Source: Vicia villosa
Taxonomy: Eukaryota > Streptophyta > Magnoliopsida > Fabales > Fabaceae
NCBI RefSeq assembly: GCF_029867415.1
Contig: NC_081180.1
Coordinates: forward strand, 233,854,625-233,918,624
DNA: 64,000 nucleotides
Direction of reading: 5' to 3'
Both the position numbers and the translations under genes were made by a program. Below are positions 1-11,362 of this stretch, piece by piece. Every line of letters begins with the position of its first letter. Within the stretch, counting starts at the first letter, position 1. The notes beneath the pieces were generated by a model. It did no database searches. It was not told the origin of the DNA and worked only from the letters and a program-made list of their open reading frames with translations.

Positions 1-21
1 TTCTTCTTGCATGGTCATTAG

Positions 22-415
22 CTAATGCTCATCAAGTAATGCGTCCTTAGCATTTTTCGGCTCAACTTGTGAAACAGAAGCAAAATGATGACAAAAGTTA
101 CTTATCTTGGAGCGTGTTGTAACGCCCTTTGAGATGTCCCCTATTATGTTGTCAATTGGATGATCTTTTACGTTTGCCCAGGCCTTAGGAAGTTCTTCGT
201 TGTTTGAGATGCTTTCTTGTTCAACATTATCATGAGACTCATCTTTCTCTTTCTTAGCATCTTCCTTCACAACTTTCACTCTCGTCTTCCTTATCTTTGA
301 CAATGTCTTCAGTAGATGGGCCTGCACTATCAAAAGATATACCTTTCTCGACATATTTTGCATAAGATTCATCAAAGGACACATGAACTGACTCTTCAAC
401 TATAAGTAACCTTTG
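22..415 (-). pseudogene. Ty1/copia pol fragment, integrase tail to start of RT region
   Basis: The minus strand reads through the acidic linker that precedes reverse transcriptase in copia polyproteins, including the stretch PKAWANVKDHPIDNIIGDI and a VTRS motif, both typical just upstream of RT. The upstream part (about 254-415) and the downstream part (22-about 300) are in different frames, so there is one frameshift near 280. It is the downstream continuation of the copia integrase at 11363-12011; the 10.94-kb element at 421-11357 separates the two halves. The window edge cuts it off before RT. Confidence 0.8.
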
Positions 416-420
416 GTTGT
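416..420. repeat. Target-site duplication GTTGT (left)
   Basis: GTTGT directly precedes the TG of the left LTR and recurs at 11358-11362 after the CA of the right LTR. This is the 5-bp duplication expected for LTR-retrotransposon integration. Confidence 0.9.
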
Positions 421-470
421 TGTAATACGGTGAACTGACTTTTTTATAATCGAAAATGTCGCGGTAAGCA

Positions 471-480
471 AGAGTCGCCA
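471..480 (-). other. PBS-like decamer inside the LTR end
   Basis: The minus strand reads TGGCGACTCT, the same ten bases that start the true primer binding site at 8344-8361. It also occurs at 8416-8425 in the other LTR and at 48716-48725 (plus) in the solo LTR, and as TGGCGACTTT at 16121-16130 in the LTR fragment. Confidence 0.7.
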
Positions 481-2257
481 CCGACTTTTATTTTATCCAA
501 ATATCGGAAAGGCAAAAAGAAACAGAAAAAAAACCTTTTTAAAGAAATCTGAGTTCGGGGGGTAATTTATGCAAAGGGAAGGTGTAAGGCACCCTTTGCA
601 TCCATGGTTTTCCATGGGCTCTTAATTGCTTTGCTTGCTCGTTTGTTTAGAAAATGTAGATGAAAGAGATAGGGACTTTAGCTTATGAATAAGCGTTGCC
701 CTTTTGAAAAATTATGAGAAAGAATATAATAAAAAGGTTTGAGCATTGCAAGGCAATTAGGGGCAATTACCTTAAACTCAGATGATAGGTCTCTTTTTGC
801 TTTTCAGAATGAAAGGGTCTATCCTTGCCATAAGAGGGCAGGAAGCCTTTCGTTTGGAGGTTGAAGGGTCATCGAAGCATCCTTTGCCATAAGACTGTCC
901 CATGCCATAGAAGGGCAGGTAGTCTGAGGCAAGGATCAGAATAAGCCATTTTCGTAGGCAGCCAGAGGATACCTCAGCCTTTTTTCGTAGGCAACATCCG
1001 AGGGTCGAGGTCATTTGTGTATCGAAGGCAGCATCATTAGGGTCGTGACCTTTTTATCGAGGCAACATGGCTGAGGTATCCTCGAATTCGAGGGACGAGG
1101 CTTATTCTGCAAAAACACAAAGGCAACAGGCAACAGGCAACAAGCAACAGAGAGGGTTACCCAAAAGCGTGCGTGTGTGCACCAATCATGTGATTCAATT
1201 CAGTTATTTATCTTGTATTTAGTTATTCTAAGTCAATTACAATCTTGCACTCCCTAAATTACTAACCACGCAGTTATAAAGCAATAAAGGGGAGGGGAAA
1301 GTGAAACCAGCGGATCCCCAATGGGGTTTGTCACAAGTAATAATAATAAAAGGCAAAAAATAGGGTTTAGGGTTACCAACAACGTAGCTTTGGCAATTGA
1401 CAAACCCTGAAAAGGAGAAAGAAGAGGCAGAAAGCAGAGAGTGAGTGCATTATCAAGCTCGAGGGCAAACTTCATTAACCACAAAAGAAAATAGAAATAT
1501 AAATTAAAAATAGAATAGAGAGAAAGTACTTAGCTTTTCCTGACAGGGTTGAGGGCAAGGGTTTGCCAGAAGCGTTGACTCTGACCATTGAGAACTTTTG
1601 AATTTGATTTGGTATGGTTGCTAAGGCGCCTTTAGGGTTGATCTTAGCTTCGAGTTTTGTTGAAGGCGCGCGCTGTCGGAAGATTTTTGAAGAGTAACCC
1701 TGAAAAGGCATAGACAGAAAACATTCAGTGTAGGGCATGATCTCGTAAACCCTAATTAGGGCACAAGTTAGCCATGGTTAATAGAATAAAACCAATTTAA
1801 TTAATTATTGGTATTCTACCTAATTAATTAAATTGATAAAAAAGGGTTTTGATTAAATCCTAAACCTAATATCAATGAATAAAAAGCTAATTATAATTTA
1901 GTTAAATGAATAATCTAAACAATTTAAATAAGAAAACAATTTAATCACAATTAAAAATATTTTCATGATTTATTATGCCTTTTTAGAAAACAAAAAGAGA
2001 AATTAATTTTATGTAAAAAAAGAAATTCGATAGTTAAAATAAACAGATAAATAAAAAGAACTAAAAATAATATAGAAACTTAGCTGAATATTCTGGTGTG
2101 GCTTGCCTCTTCAGGTCCATGGTATGCTGTCAACCTGGAGTATGTTGGATATGGCATCTGCCCGATCTGAGGGCTGGCGCGTGAAGGTCCATCGTAGACT
2201 CACATTGATTGTATTCATGGGATCTGCGAACGAAACAAGTTTTTAAAAATAATGTCG

Positions 2258-2322
2258 TGAGTAAGTATCGAACTCACGTTTTGCAACTTGGAGTAATACG
2301 CCCCTTGCCATTAGCGCCATGG
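2258..2322 (-). other. tRNA-like Pol III box cassette b in LTR
   Basis: On the minus strand an A-box-like TGGCGCTAATGG (2308-2319) is followed 32 bases later by a B-box-like GAGTTCGATAC (2265-2275), the order of a tRNA internal promoter. I could not fold a full cloverleaf. The copy in the other LTR is at 10203-10267. Confidence 0.5.
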
Positions 2323-3290
2323 TTATCACATGAATTCACAATACTTTAATAATAATATAATCAAAATAAAACCGAGAAAATTCAAACTGAAGCAGTCCCG
2401 CGCCCAGCTCCTTCATCTTCAACCTTTGGATCTTCTGGAAATAATTCAGACCTTTACCTACGGTTTCTTGTGTTGCTAAAACCCTGCAATCATCAAACTC
2501 GCAATATTTTCCAAATAAATTCCAATTGAACACTTAAACCGCATAGAAACTACCTCCTGAGCATGATGAGGATATTAATTTTGGCTAATTTTGTGCCTAT
2601 TCACGGTTCCCTAATTTGGAGTTCTTGGAACCCTAACATGGCATACGATTTTACCTGCACTTAAAATACAATTAAACTAACCAGAAAGCATATAAACATG
2701 ATTAGGAACACAAATATACGGTCAAAACGTATTGAATGAGCGTGTAAGTATGAATTCGATCCCAAAATTTTTGGGACAAACCGTGAGCGAATGGGGTGAG
2801 ATTCTGGGCGCTTCGACTTGAGGGAACGAATGGAATTCCTTCACTGATGTCCCAGGAGTATGTCTGAATCTTCAGAATGCCTTGATTCAACCTTTAAATC
2901 CGAAATCGACCTTGACTTTCTTTGACATTTTTCAAGAGAAGTTAGAGCTTTTTTGACTGCAGCCATCCTCTTCCCTGCGTATGGAATCCTTATGCTTATG
3001 TATAGGAATCAATTAGGTTTAATTTCTGGGCTTGGATCCACTTGATTTGCAAATTTTGGAAATTTGATTCATGGAAATCTTTCTATGTTGATCAAATTTT
3101 ATTCCAATCATATCCACTTTTATTTGCACGAATTTTTAATGATTGGGAGGCATATTTGATTGATATCTTGACTAAAAAACCAAGCAAGAATCATATCTTT
3201 CATTTATTTATTATTTTATAATTAAATCATGATTTAAATATATAAAAATCATAAAATAATTAATAAAAAATAAGATAAAAAGTTGGGGGA

Positions 3291-3352
3291 GGTGAGATTC
3301 GAACCCGGGACATTGTACCAGCAAACATTACACTCTTACCAAATGTACCATT
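3291..3352 (-). other. tRNA-like Pol III box cassette a in LTR
   Basis: The minus strand has an A-box-like TGGTACATTTGG (3339-3350) and a B-box GGTTCGAATCT (3295-3305), about 60 bp in from the 5' terminus of the LTR in the element's own orientation. The same position in the solo LTR at 45339-48767 holds a diverged but still tRNA-like cassette (45399-45460). It could be a decayed tRNA-derived SINE head. Confidence 0.6.
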
Positions 3353-3412
3353 TCACTCATTTGAAATAAGTGATATTGGTAAATATAAGAGGGCAAATTT
3401 TGGGGTATGACA

Positions 3413-3429
3413 GCTGCCCCTGTTCAATT
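3413..3429 (-). other. Candidate polypurine tract
   Basis: Read on the minus strand, the bases next to the 3' LTR are AATTGAACAGGGGCAGC. A purine run at this position primes plus-strand DNA synthesis. It is short and interrupted, so the call rests mainly on position. Confidence 0.4.
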
Positions 3430-3597
3430 ATCTTAAACCTGAAGATGTAGAGTGGTTTGTATGCCAGTCGGTATCTGAAGGTGGAAGGTGATTGAACACT
3501 AGAATACCAAGAAATTTGCCCTAGTTGAAGTAGGGACTTTTATGGGAGATGGGCTTGTGGATGCCATCTGGTAATTGAAATTTGAGAAATGTCGTTT

Positions 3598-4112
3598 GCG
3601 CGTTGATCGTGTCATTACCGTTCGTGGTAGATGAATTAGATCCTTTGGAATTGATCGTGTCAGTATCGTTCGTGATACTTGAATTAGGTCTTGGAAAGAT
3701 GATCGTGTCTTCATCGTTCGTGATGATAGAATTAGATCTGAGGAGATAATCGTGTCTTCATCGTTCGTGATGATAGAATTAGATTCTCTTGTCGTGTCAG
3801 CACCGTTCGTAGTGACTGAATTAGACTGGGAAGGTCAGTGACCGTGTCTACACCGTTCGTGATGATAGAATTAGATCTCTGAGAGTTGATCGTGTCAGTA
3901 CCGTTCGTAGTATCTGAATTAGATCTTCTGTCGTGTCAGTACCGTTCGTAGTAGCTGAATTAGACTTGGTTGGTCATTGATCGTGTCTACACCGTTCGTG
4001 ATGATAGAATTAGATCTCTGAGCGTTGATCGTGTCAGTACCGTTCGTAGTAACTGAATTAGATCTTGAAAATGATCGTGTCATTACCGTTCGTGGTAAAT
4101 GAATTAGATCTT
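3598..4112. repeat. Tandem array of 11 units, ~47 bp, hairpin-forming
   Basis: Eleven units carry the frame GTGTC, a variable arm, CGTTCGT, a second variable arm, then GAATTAGA. The two arms are complementary in most units even though their bases change (TACC with GGTA, TATC with GATA, CATC with GATG, CAC with GTG). Units near 3842 and 3985 break one pair. The array lies in the element's 3' untranslated region, close to the 3' LTR, where Tat/Ogre elements are known to carry variable tandem repeats. Confidence 0.85.
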
Positions 4113-4844
4113 AGAAAGTTGGGAATTTCGTTCATTTGTCTGTACCTGTATTCTGAAAAAGGTAAGGTTAATTTTTATGCAATGTTATGATGTATGTATG
4201 ATGAGTTTCTCAAAATAAATGAGAAACTTGTGTGTTATGTATGAATTCGTTATGAGGCGATGTATGCGATGTATGAATATGTTTATGCCATATGATATGT
4301 GAATATGATTTATGTTGCTTTGATCGAGAAAATAAATCTCTACGCCTTTGTGATTTTGATGTCTAATCTTGTTTTGAATATGCTCAGCTGGGGATTTATG
4401 ATTTCTGCTTGGAGATGATCAGTGACTTGATGTTCCCTGATCGGGGACAAAAGTATTAGTAACCCATGTTGGAGAAGAGCAAAGTGTTGTAGAACCAGTG
4501 GTGTTGAAGATGTAAACTTTGTTGGGGAACCATGTCTTTGTCGGGACGAGAGCATTTGAATATATCTTCTTAATGATTACTATGTGGGGATATGATCTTG
4601 TGAACCCGACTTTGTGGGGAGACATGGGTGAAAGTTGCCCCCAGTATTATAGTAACTATTACTTGATTTAGGACACGTCACTTAAAATGTCAAACTGGAC
4701 TTGTATAGATTTGCCCCAGTTAACAGGAACTTTGGAAAGATTCGCCTTGCGAGGACTTCATAAGATGTGCACTTTAGGAGACATGCCCCTAGTAATCATA
4801 TGCTCAATATGATGTCCCATGTTGGTTGAGAAGTAGCTTCAGAT

Positions 4845-5035
4845 CTTCTTGGATGCGTGCCCCTGATTATTTTGGCATCCTTGAGAGATTCTCGGAATCT
4901 TGGCTTGATTGCCCCAGATTGATTGGGAAATAGTTTGAAACCCACTTGGGACGTATGCCTTTGACTGTTTGACTTTTGAGAGATTCTTCGAATCTTGACT
5001 TGATTGCCCCAGATTGAGTGGGCAAAGCGTGCCAT
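4845..5035. repeat. Diverged two-copy direct repeat (~100 bp)
   Basis: Two successive blocks share GAGAGATTC, a CGAATCTT-like segment and TTGATTGCCCCAGATTGA (near 4883-4930 and 4978-5027). There is no coding similarity. The stretch from 4120 to 4840 and from 5040 to 6490 holds only AT-rich sequence and short frames with no recognisable domain. Confidence 0.6.
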
Positions 5036-6496
5036 GCCCCTTGTATACGTAGGAGACATTGCTTCTTTGGGATAACCTTTGTTGGTCGGGATCACTTTGA
5101 GTCATTAGTCATACCCTGTGCAAATTCTTTCTGATGCTAACATTTGAAATTATGTAGCAGAATATGTTTAATAATGAATTCATGAGATGCAATGCATACG
5201 TCTGTCTTGAGTCTTTGGAAAACATTAAAACAAAAGGTGTAAAAGCATGATATTTGTAAAAACATGCTATTCGTAACAATGTGATGTTTATAAAAACAAG
5301 ATATCAACTTAACATTTGTAGTAAACCTTAAGGAGTCGGGATACCTTTTGTTGTGACAGTATGCTTTCGAACTAACCATGCTTCAGTTAGGACTTTCAAG
5401 GGTTGTAACGTGGCTTGGTTCACGGTTTAAGAAACAAAGGATAAAGGCTCAAAATTTGATTGTACCCACCCCTCTTCGTGATGATCTTCAGTCCTAAGCT
5501 CAGTTAATTCAACTTATGCATTCAGGTTCCAAGAGACTTTTGGATTTGCACCTTTGATAATGATGATGGTTCACAAGCAGAGAGAACTTTCGAGATGGCA
5601 GTCACTTCTTCCTTTTGGTAACCACAACTTTGAGTTGTTCAAGAATTTATTGACTTTTTTTTTCATCCTTTTGATATCCCTAAATTTTGCCTGAACTGTC
5701 TCTTTTGAGCTTACAGTCAGCGGGATGCCTTGATTTTTGCCTAAGTCATCTTTTTTATTTTTGGCTTAGCAGGCTTTTCTTTGTATATATGTTTTTCGTT
5801 CTTTCCTTTTTGAAAGATAATGACTGCCTTGTTTGATTGATTGATGAACCATCATTGTCTTTTCATTGACATCTCCAACACTCCTTTGATGTGTGCGGAT
5901 GAATGCTTGTGATTGAAACCTTTGCTGAAAGGTGTACTGACTGATTCTCTTAAAATAGAATGCTCAGCCAAATTAACTGAGAACTACCCTGCCCCAGGTT
6001 ATGATCAAGGGTTTTAATTATTACAAGAAAGAAACTTCTACTTCTTAGGCTCAAAGGGGTTGACGAGGGATTAACATCCTTATATCTCCATTGTTTAGGA
6101 ATTGAACAAATGCCTGTACATCGTCAGCATAGTCCGTTCAAAAGCATATTGTATGAGGTTGCGGTATCGTTTTCGTCATCCTCCCTCAAGAGGCCTACAG
6201 CTTAGCAGGAGTTGAGTATCATAAAACATATGCAAAGTAAAGACACAATTAAAAATGAGTGATAGCGAAATAATTTATTCAAGACAAATATATGCAATGC
6301 ACTGATGATGATTATTAAAACAGATAATGTCTATCATGAGTCAAATGTTTAAACAAACAGGAAAGAACTTGCAAATGAAAGTAGATCTAATGATCCAAAA
6401 GTTCGTCCGTCGAGATGTCGATCAATCATGTCATGACTAGGCGTAGGAGCGGTGATTACCACAGGAGTTTCAGGAGAGTTGGATTTGATTCCTCCG

Positions 6497-6691
6497 TCAT
6501 TGATCAGATCTTGAATCTTTATTCCTTAATGTCCAGCAATTGTTTGTGTAATGTCCAAGACTGTTAGAGTGGTATGCACACCTCATATTGGGATTATAGC
6601 TTCGAGCAGAAGTACTAGGATTCTTAGGGGGATCCTTTAGAGTGATCAACTTTAACTTCAACAAGTGTTGTAGTGCTTGAGCTAGTGACAT
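6497..6691 (-). pseudogene. gag zinc-knuckle remnant of Tat/Ogre-type element
   Basis: The 64-aa frame contains CAYHSNSLGHYTNNC, which fits the CxxHx5GHx4C knuckle of Ogre/Tat gag, followed by the downstream TLRNK stretch. The usual flanking gag and the whole pol are missing, so this is a relic within the non-autonomous element. The match is to a family pattern recalled from memory, not to a search result. Confidence 0.6.
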
Positions 6692-6804
6692 ATTGATCTT
6701 GGTGAATTGACGCTTAGGTACGTCTGGCTTTCTTCGTTGTTGTGGGACTTGGTGTAGAGATTCAGAGTATCCGGGGTTCGAGCTTCTGGAATGTGTATCT
6801 GATT

Positions 6805-7185
6805 GAGAAGACCAGAACGGGTCATGCTTTGGACCATATCTGTAGAGGAGTATCAGAACGAGTCATACATTAGACCATATCTGAGGAGGAATATCAGAAC
6901 GAGCCATACATTAGACTATATCTGTTGAGGAATAGCAGAACGAGTCGTACGTTAGACCATATCTGTTGGAATGTTAGAACGAGTCATACATTGGACTATA
7001 TCTGTTGAAGGATATCAGAACGAGTTATTCATTAAACCATATCTGAAGGGGAATGTCAGAACGAGTCATACATTAGACCATATCTGATGAATAATGCCAG
7101 AACGAGTCATACATTTAGACCATATCTGACTGGAAATACCGGAACGAGTCGTACATTAGACCATATCTGATAGATAATGCTTGCT
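6805..7185. repeat. Tandem array of ~9 units, ~41 bp
   Basis: Each unit contains AGAACGAGTCATACATTAGA followed by CCATATCTG, at a spacing of about 41 bp (AGAACG near 6854, 6896, 6937, 6976, 7017, 7058, 7100, 7142). It is a second expansion within the same element, on the 5' side of the gag remnant. Confidence 0.85.
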
Positions 7186-7424
7186 TGTTAGAGTCGATGA
7201 GTTTTTTTTTTGACGAAGTTTTGGAATGTAGAAGGGCTTGTCAGAATGAATCTCCAGCTCGATTATATCTGAGAGGAATGATTGTCGAGGCGGAACATTG
7301 GAAAGTGATTTGGTCGCATCTTTGTCTGAAGAAATCTGAACTTTGTCTTTGAACGTCTTTCTTTGAGAATCAAGCTCACCATATCGAGTGGGTCATCGCC
7401 TCTGAATCGAGATACTTCTGAATT

Positions 7425-7555
7425 TGAAAGTATATGGCTAGAGGAAAATAAATTCTCTTGCCCCTTGATCGGTAATGTGTCTCTGAATTGGAAGGTATGC
7501 GGCCAGAGGAAAATAAATCCTCTTGCCCCTTGATTTGAAATTCGGTCCTTGATAA
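7425..7555. repeat. Two-copy direct repeat (~65 bp)
   Basis: CTGAATTTGAAAGTATATGG with GAGGAAAATAAATTCTCTTG is repeated with a few changes about 65 bp later. The rest of the element's 5' leader (7560-8343) shows no genes. Confidence 0.7.
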
Positions 7556-8343
7556 GAGTACCTAAAATTGTGCGCCCTAAATCTCTAAGATCCTTGAAAG
7601 GGTTAGTTAAATCGTGTTATGCTTATGATGTCATGAATGTTATGCGGATGCAATTCATTAGGCATAGTGTGAGATAGTAAGGGCAAACACGTCCTTTTAA
7701 CAAAACCTGCAAAGAACGAAGGTTAGTAGCAAACACAAACAAGTCACACAAGTCACACAATTTTTTGGCTTAAGGCTTGCATGGAGTCTGATCAGGTGTC
7801 CTTCCCAAGGGTATTTCTATGGATAAGGAGATTTCAGCAACGGGTTCTACCAAGTGACTCAGAATTGTCAGCCCCTTCTAAAGCACCCTCGAACATGGTA
7901 CATGCATACCACGCAATGATACTTTAGGAAGAAACCTATCTGAGCTGTAGTATCGGGTAGCGACCATAACTTGGCATGCACCAAGAATAGCCCCCCCACT
8001 ACGTTCCTAAAAGTTAAGATGGGTTAAGGGTTACTAAAGGTCCTTGAGCTCCGACGCACCCAAAGATACATGCGTAAACCTCTCTCATGCAAAAGAGGTA
8101 CACAATAACCAGTGGAGGCCTAACTCAAGTGCGAACTTCATTTTGACCAACCCCAAGCATGCACAAGGGGGGTCTCCATGACTATGTCGCTCCTAATCTT
8201 AAGTGTTCTTGAATCCGGGAATAGGATTCGTCCTTCAGTTTTCCCAAAACGCCCCTGAAAAATAAAACAAACAAAGCAAACAATAGAAAACATTTTAAAA
8301 TGAATCCTAAACCTTTAAGGTAACCCCTCTTAATCGAAATTTA

Positions 8344-8361
8344 TCCCCAGCAGAGTCGCCA
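8344..8361 (-). promoter_or_regulatory. Primer binding site
   Basis: Read on the minus strand this is TGGCGACTCTGCTGGGGA, four bases inside the 5' LTR. It starts TGG as required for pairing with a tRNA CCA end and is GC-rich. It resembles the site I associate with Ogre/Tat elements; I do not assign the exact tRNA. Confidence 0.8.
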
Positions 8362-8365
8362 GTTC

Positions 8366-11357
8366 TGTAATACGGTGAACTGACTTTTTTATAATCGAAA
8401 ATGTCGCGGTAAGCAAGAGTCGCCACCGACTTTTATTTTATCCAAATATCGGAAAGGCAAAAAGAAACAGAAAAAAAACCTTTTTAAAGAAATCTGAGTT
8501 CGGGGGGTAATTTATGCAAAGGGAAGGTGTAAGGCACCCTTTGCATCCATGGTTTTCCATGGGCTCTTAATTGCTTTGCTTGCTCGTTTGTTTAGAAAAT
8601 GTAGATGAAAGAGATAGGGACTTTAGCTTATGAATAAGCGTTGCCCTTTTGAAAAATTATGAGAAAGAATATAATAAAAAGGTTTGAGCATTGCAAGGCA
8701 ATTAGGGGCAATTACCTTAAACTCAGATGATAGGTCTCTTTTTGCTTTTCAGAATGAAAGGGTCTATCCTTGCCATAAGAGGGCAGGAAGCCTTTCGTTT
8801 GGAGGTTGAAGGGTCATCGAAGCATCCTTTGCCATAAGACTGTCCCATGCCATAGAAGGGCAGGTAGTCTGAGGCAAGGATCAGAATAAGCCATTTTCGT
8901 AGGCAGCCAGAGGATACCTCAGCCTTTTTTCGTAGGCAACATCCGAGGGTCGAGGTCATTTGTGTATCGAAGGCAGCATCATTAGGGTCGTGACCTTTTT
9001 ATCGAGGCAACATGGCTGAGGTATCCTCGAATTCGAGGGACGAGGCTTATTCTGCAAAAACACAAAGGCAACAGGCAACAGGCAACAAGCAACAGAGAGG
9101 GTTACCCAAAAGCGTGCGTGTGTGCACCAATCATGTGATTCAATTCAGTTATTTATCTTGTATTTAGTTATTCTAAGTCAATTACAATCTTGCACTCCCT
9201 AAATTACTAACCACGCAGTTATAAAGCAATAAAGGGGAGGGGAAAGTGAAACCAGCGGATCCCCAATGGGGTTTGTCACAAGTAATAATAATAAAAGGCA
9301 AAAAATAGGGTTTAGGGTTACCAACAACGTAGCTTTGGCAATTGACAAACCCTGAAAAGGAGAAAGAAGAGGCAGAAAGCAGAGAGTGAGTGCATTATCA
9401 AGCTCGAGGGCAAACTTCATTAACCACAAAAGAAAATAGAAATATAAATTAAAAATAGAATAGAGAGAAAGTACTTAGCTTTTCCTGACAGGGTTGAGGG
9501 CAAGGGTTTGCCAGAAGCGTTGACTCTGACCATTGAGAACTTTTGAATTTGATTTGATATGGTTGCTAAGGCGCCTTTAGGGTTGATCTTAGCTTCGAGT
9601 TTTGTTGAAGGCGCGCGCTGTCGGAAGATTTTTGAAGAGTAACCCTGAAAAGGCATAGACAGAAAACATTCAGTGTAGGGCATGATCTCGTAAACCCTAA
9701 TTAGGGCACAAGTTAGCCATGGTTAATAGAATAAAACCAATTTAATTAATTATTGGTATTCTACCTAATTAATTAAATTGATAAAAAAGGGTTTTGATTA
9801 AATCCTAAACCTAATATCAATGAATAAAAAGCTAATTATAATTTAGTTAAATGAATAATCTAAACAATTTAAATAAGAAAACAATTTAATCACAATTAAA
9901 AATATTTTCATGATTTATTATGCCTTTTTAGAAAACAAAAAGAGAAATTAATTTTATGTAAAAAAAGAAATTCGATAGTTAAAATAAACAGATAAATAAA
10001 AAGAACTAAAAATAATATAGAAACTTAGCTGAATATTCTGGTGTGGCTTGCCTCTTCAGGTCCATGGTATGCTGTCAACCTGGAGTATGTTGGATATGGC
10101 ATCTGCCCGATCTGAGGGCTGGCGCGTGAAGGTCCATCGTAGACTCACATTGATTGTATTCATGGGATCTGCGAACGAAACAAGTTTTTAAAAATAATGT
10201 CGTGAGTAAGTATCGAACTCACGTTTTGCAACTTGGAGTAATACGCCCCTTGCCATTAGCGCCATGGTTATCACATGAATTCACAATACTTTAATAATAA
10301 TATAATCAAAATAAAACCGAGAAAATTCAAACTGAAGCAGTCCCGCGCCCAGCTCCTTCATCTTCAACCTTTGGATCTTCTGGAAATAATTCAGACCTTT
10401 ACCTACGGTTTCTTGTGTTGCTAAAACCCTGCAATCATCAAACTCGCAATATTTTCCAAATAAATTCCAATTGAACACTTAAACCGCATAGAAACTACCT
10501 CCTGAGCATGATGAGGATATTAATTTTGGCTAATTTTGTGCCTATTCACGGTTCCCTAATTTGGAGTTCTTGGAACCCTAACATGGCATACGATTTTACC
10601 TGCACTTAAAATACAATTAAACTAACCAGAAAGCATATAAACATGATTAGGAACACAAATATACGGTCAAAACGTATTGAATGAGCGTGTAAGTATGAAT
10701 TCGATCCCAAAATTTTTGGGACAAACCGTGAGCGAATGGGGTGAGATTCTGGGCGCTTCGACTTGAGGGAACGAATGGAATTCCTTCACTGATGTCCCAG
10801 GAGTATGTCTGAATCTTCAGAATGCCTTGATTCAACCTTTAAATCCGAAATCGACCTTGACTTTCTTTGACATTTTTCAAGAGAAGTTAGAGCTTTTTTG
10901 ACTGCAGCCATCCTCTTCCCTGCGTATGGAATCCTTATGCTTATGTATAGGAATCAATTAGGTTTAATTTCTGGGCTTGGATCCACTTGATTTGCAAATT
11001 TTGGAAATTTGATTCATGGAAATCTTTCTATGTTGATCAAATTTTATTCCAATCATATCCACTTTTATTTGCACGAATTTTTAATGATTGGGAGGCATAT
11101 TTGATTGATATCTTGACTAAAAAACCAAGCAAGAATCATATCTTTCATTTATTTATTATTTTATAATTAAATCATGATTTAAATATATAAAAATCATAAA
11201 ATAATTAATAAAAAATAAGATAAAAAGTTGGGGGAGGTGAGATTCGAACCCGGGACATTGTACCAGCAAACATTACACTCTTACCAAATGTACCATTTCA
11301 CTCATTTGAAATAAGTGATATTGGTAAATATAAGAGGGCAAATTTTGGGGTATGACA
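8366..11357 (-). repeat. 5' LTR (2,992 bp) of the nested element
   Basis: Near-identical to 421-3412. The one difference I noticed is at 9557 (A versus G at 1612). The PBS-like decamer is at 8416-8425 and the tRNA-like cassettes at 10203-10267 and 11236-11297. Confidence 0.95.
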
Positions 11358-11362
11358 GTTGT
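11358..11362. repeat. Target-site duplication GTTGT (right)
   Basis: Partner of 416-420. The copia integrase reading frame is interrupted exactly here. Confidence 0.9.

Larger units (their letters stand above)
421..3412 (-). repeat. 3' LTR (2,992 bp) of the nested element
   Basis: It matches 8366-11357 at a constant offset of 7,945 bp and is bounded TGTAATACGG...GGGTATGACA on the plus strand. Short open frames inside (such as 778-1014 and 1254-1484) occur identically in both copies and resemble no protein I know, so I do not call them genes. Two tRNA-like cassettes and a primer-site-like decamer lie inside and are listed separately. Confidence 0.95.
421..11357 (-). mobile_element. Complete LTR retrotransposon, non-autonomous, probably Tat/Ogre-type
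   Basis: It is a 10,937-bp element with direct LTRs (421-3412 and 8366-11357) beginning TG and ending CA, flanked by GTTGT duplications. The primer binding site on the minus strand next to 8366 and a purine-rich tract next to 3412 place transcription on the minus strand. The 4,953-bp internal region has no RT, RNase H, integrase or protease; only a short gag zinc-knuckle remnant (6497-6691) and tandem repeat arrays are visible. Mobility would need proteins from another element. By eye I saw only one substitution between the LTRs (1612 G versus 9557 A), so the insertion is recent. Assignment to Tat/Ogre rests on the gag remnant, PBS and tandem-repeat 3' region and is an inference. Confidence 0.9.

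Noticed and set aside
778..1014. Open frames repeated at 778-2890 and 8723-10835
   Set aside because: They are duplicated only because the LTR is duplicated; no domain, no codon bias, and they lie in LTR sequence.
3291..3352. Functional tRNA gene in the LTR
   Set aside because: Only A- and B-box-like motifs are present; acceptor and anticodon stems do not pair.
3598..4112. CRISPR-like appearance of 11 regularly spaced repeats
   Set aside because: The repeat core is imperfect, units are contiguous without unique spacers, no cas genes exist and the context is a plant retrotransposon.
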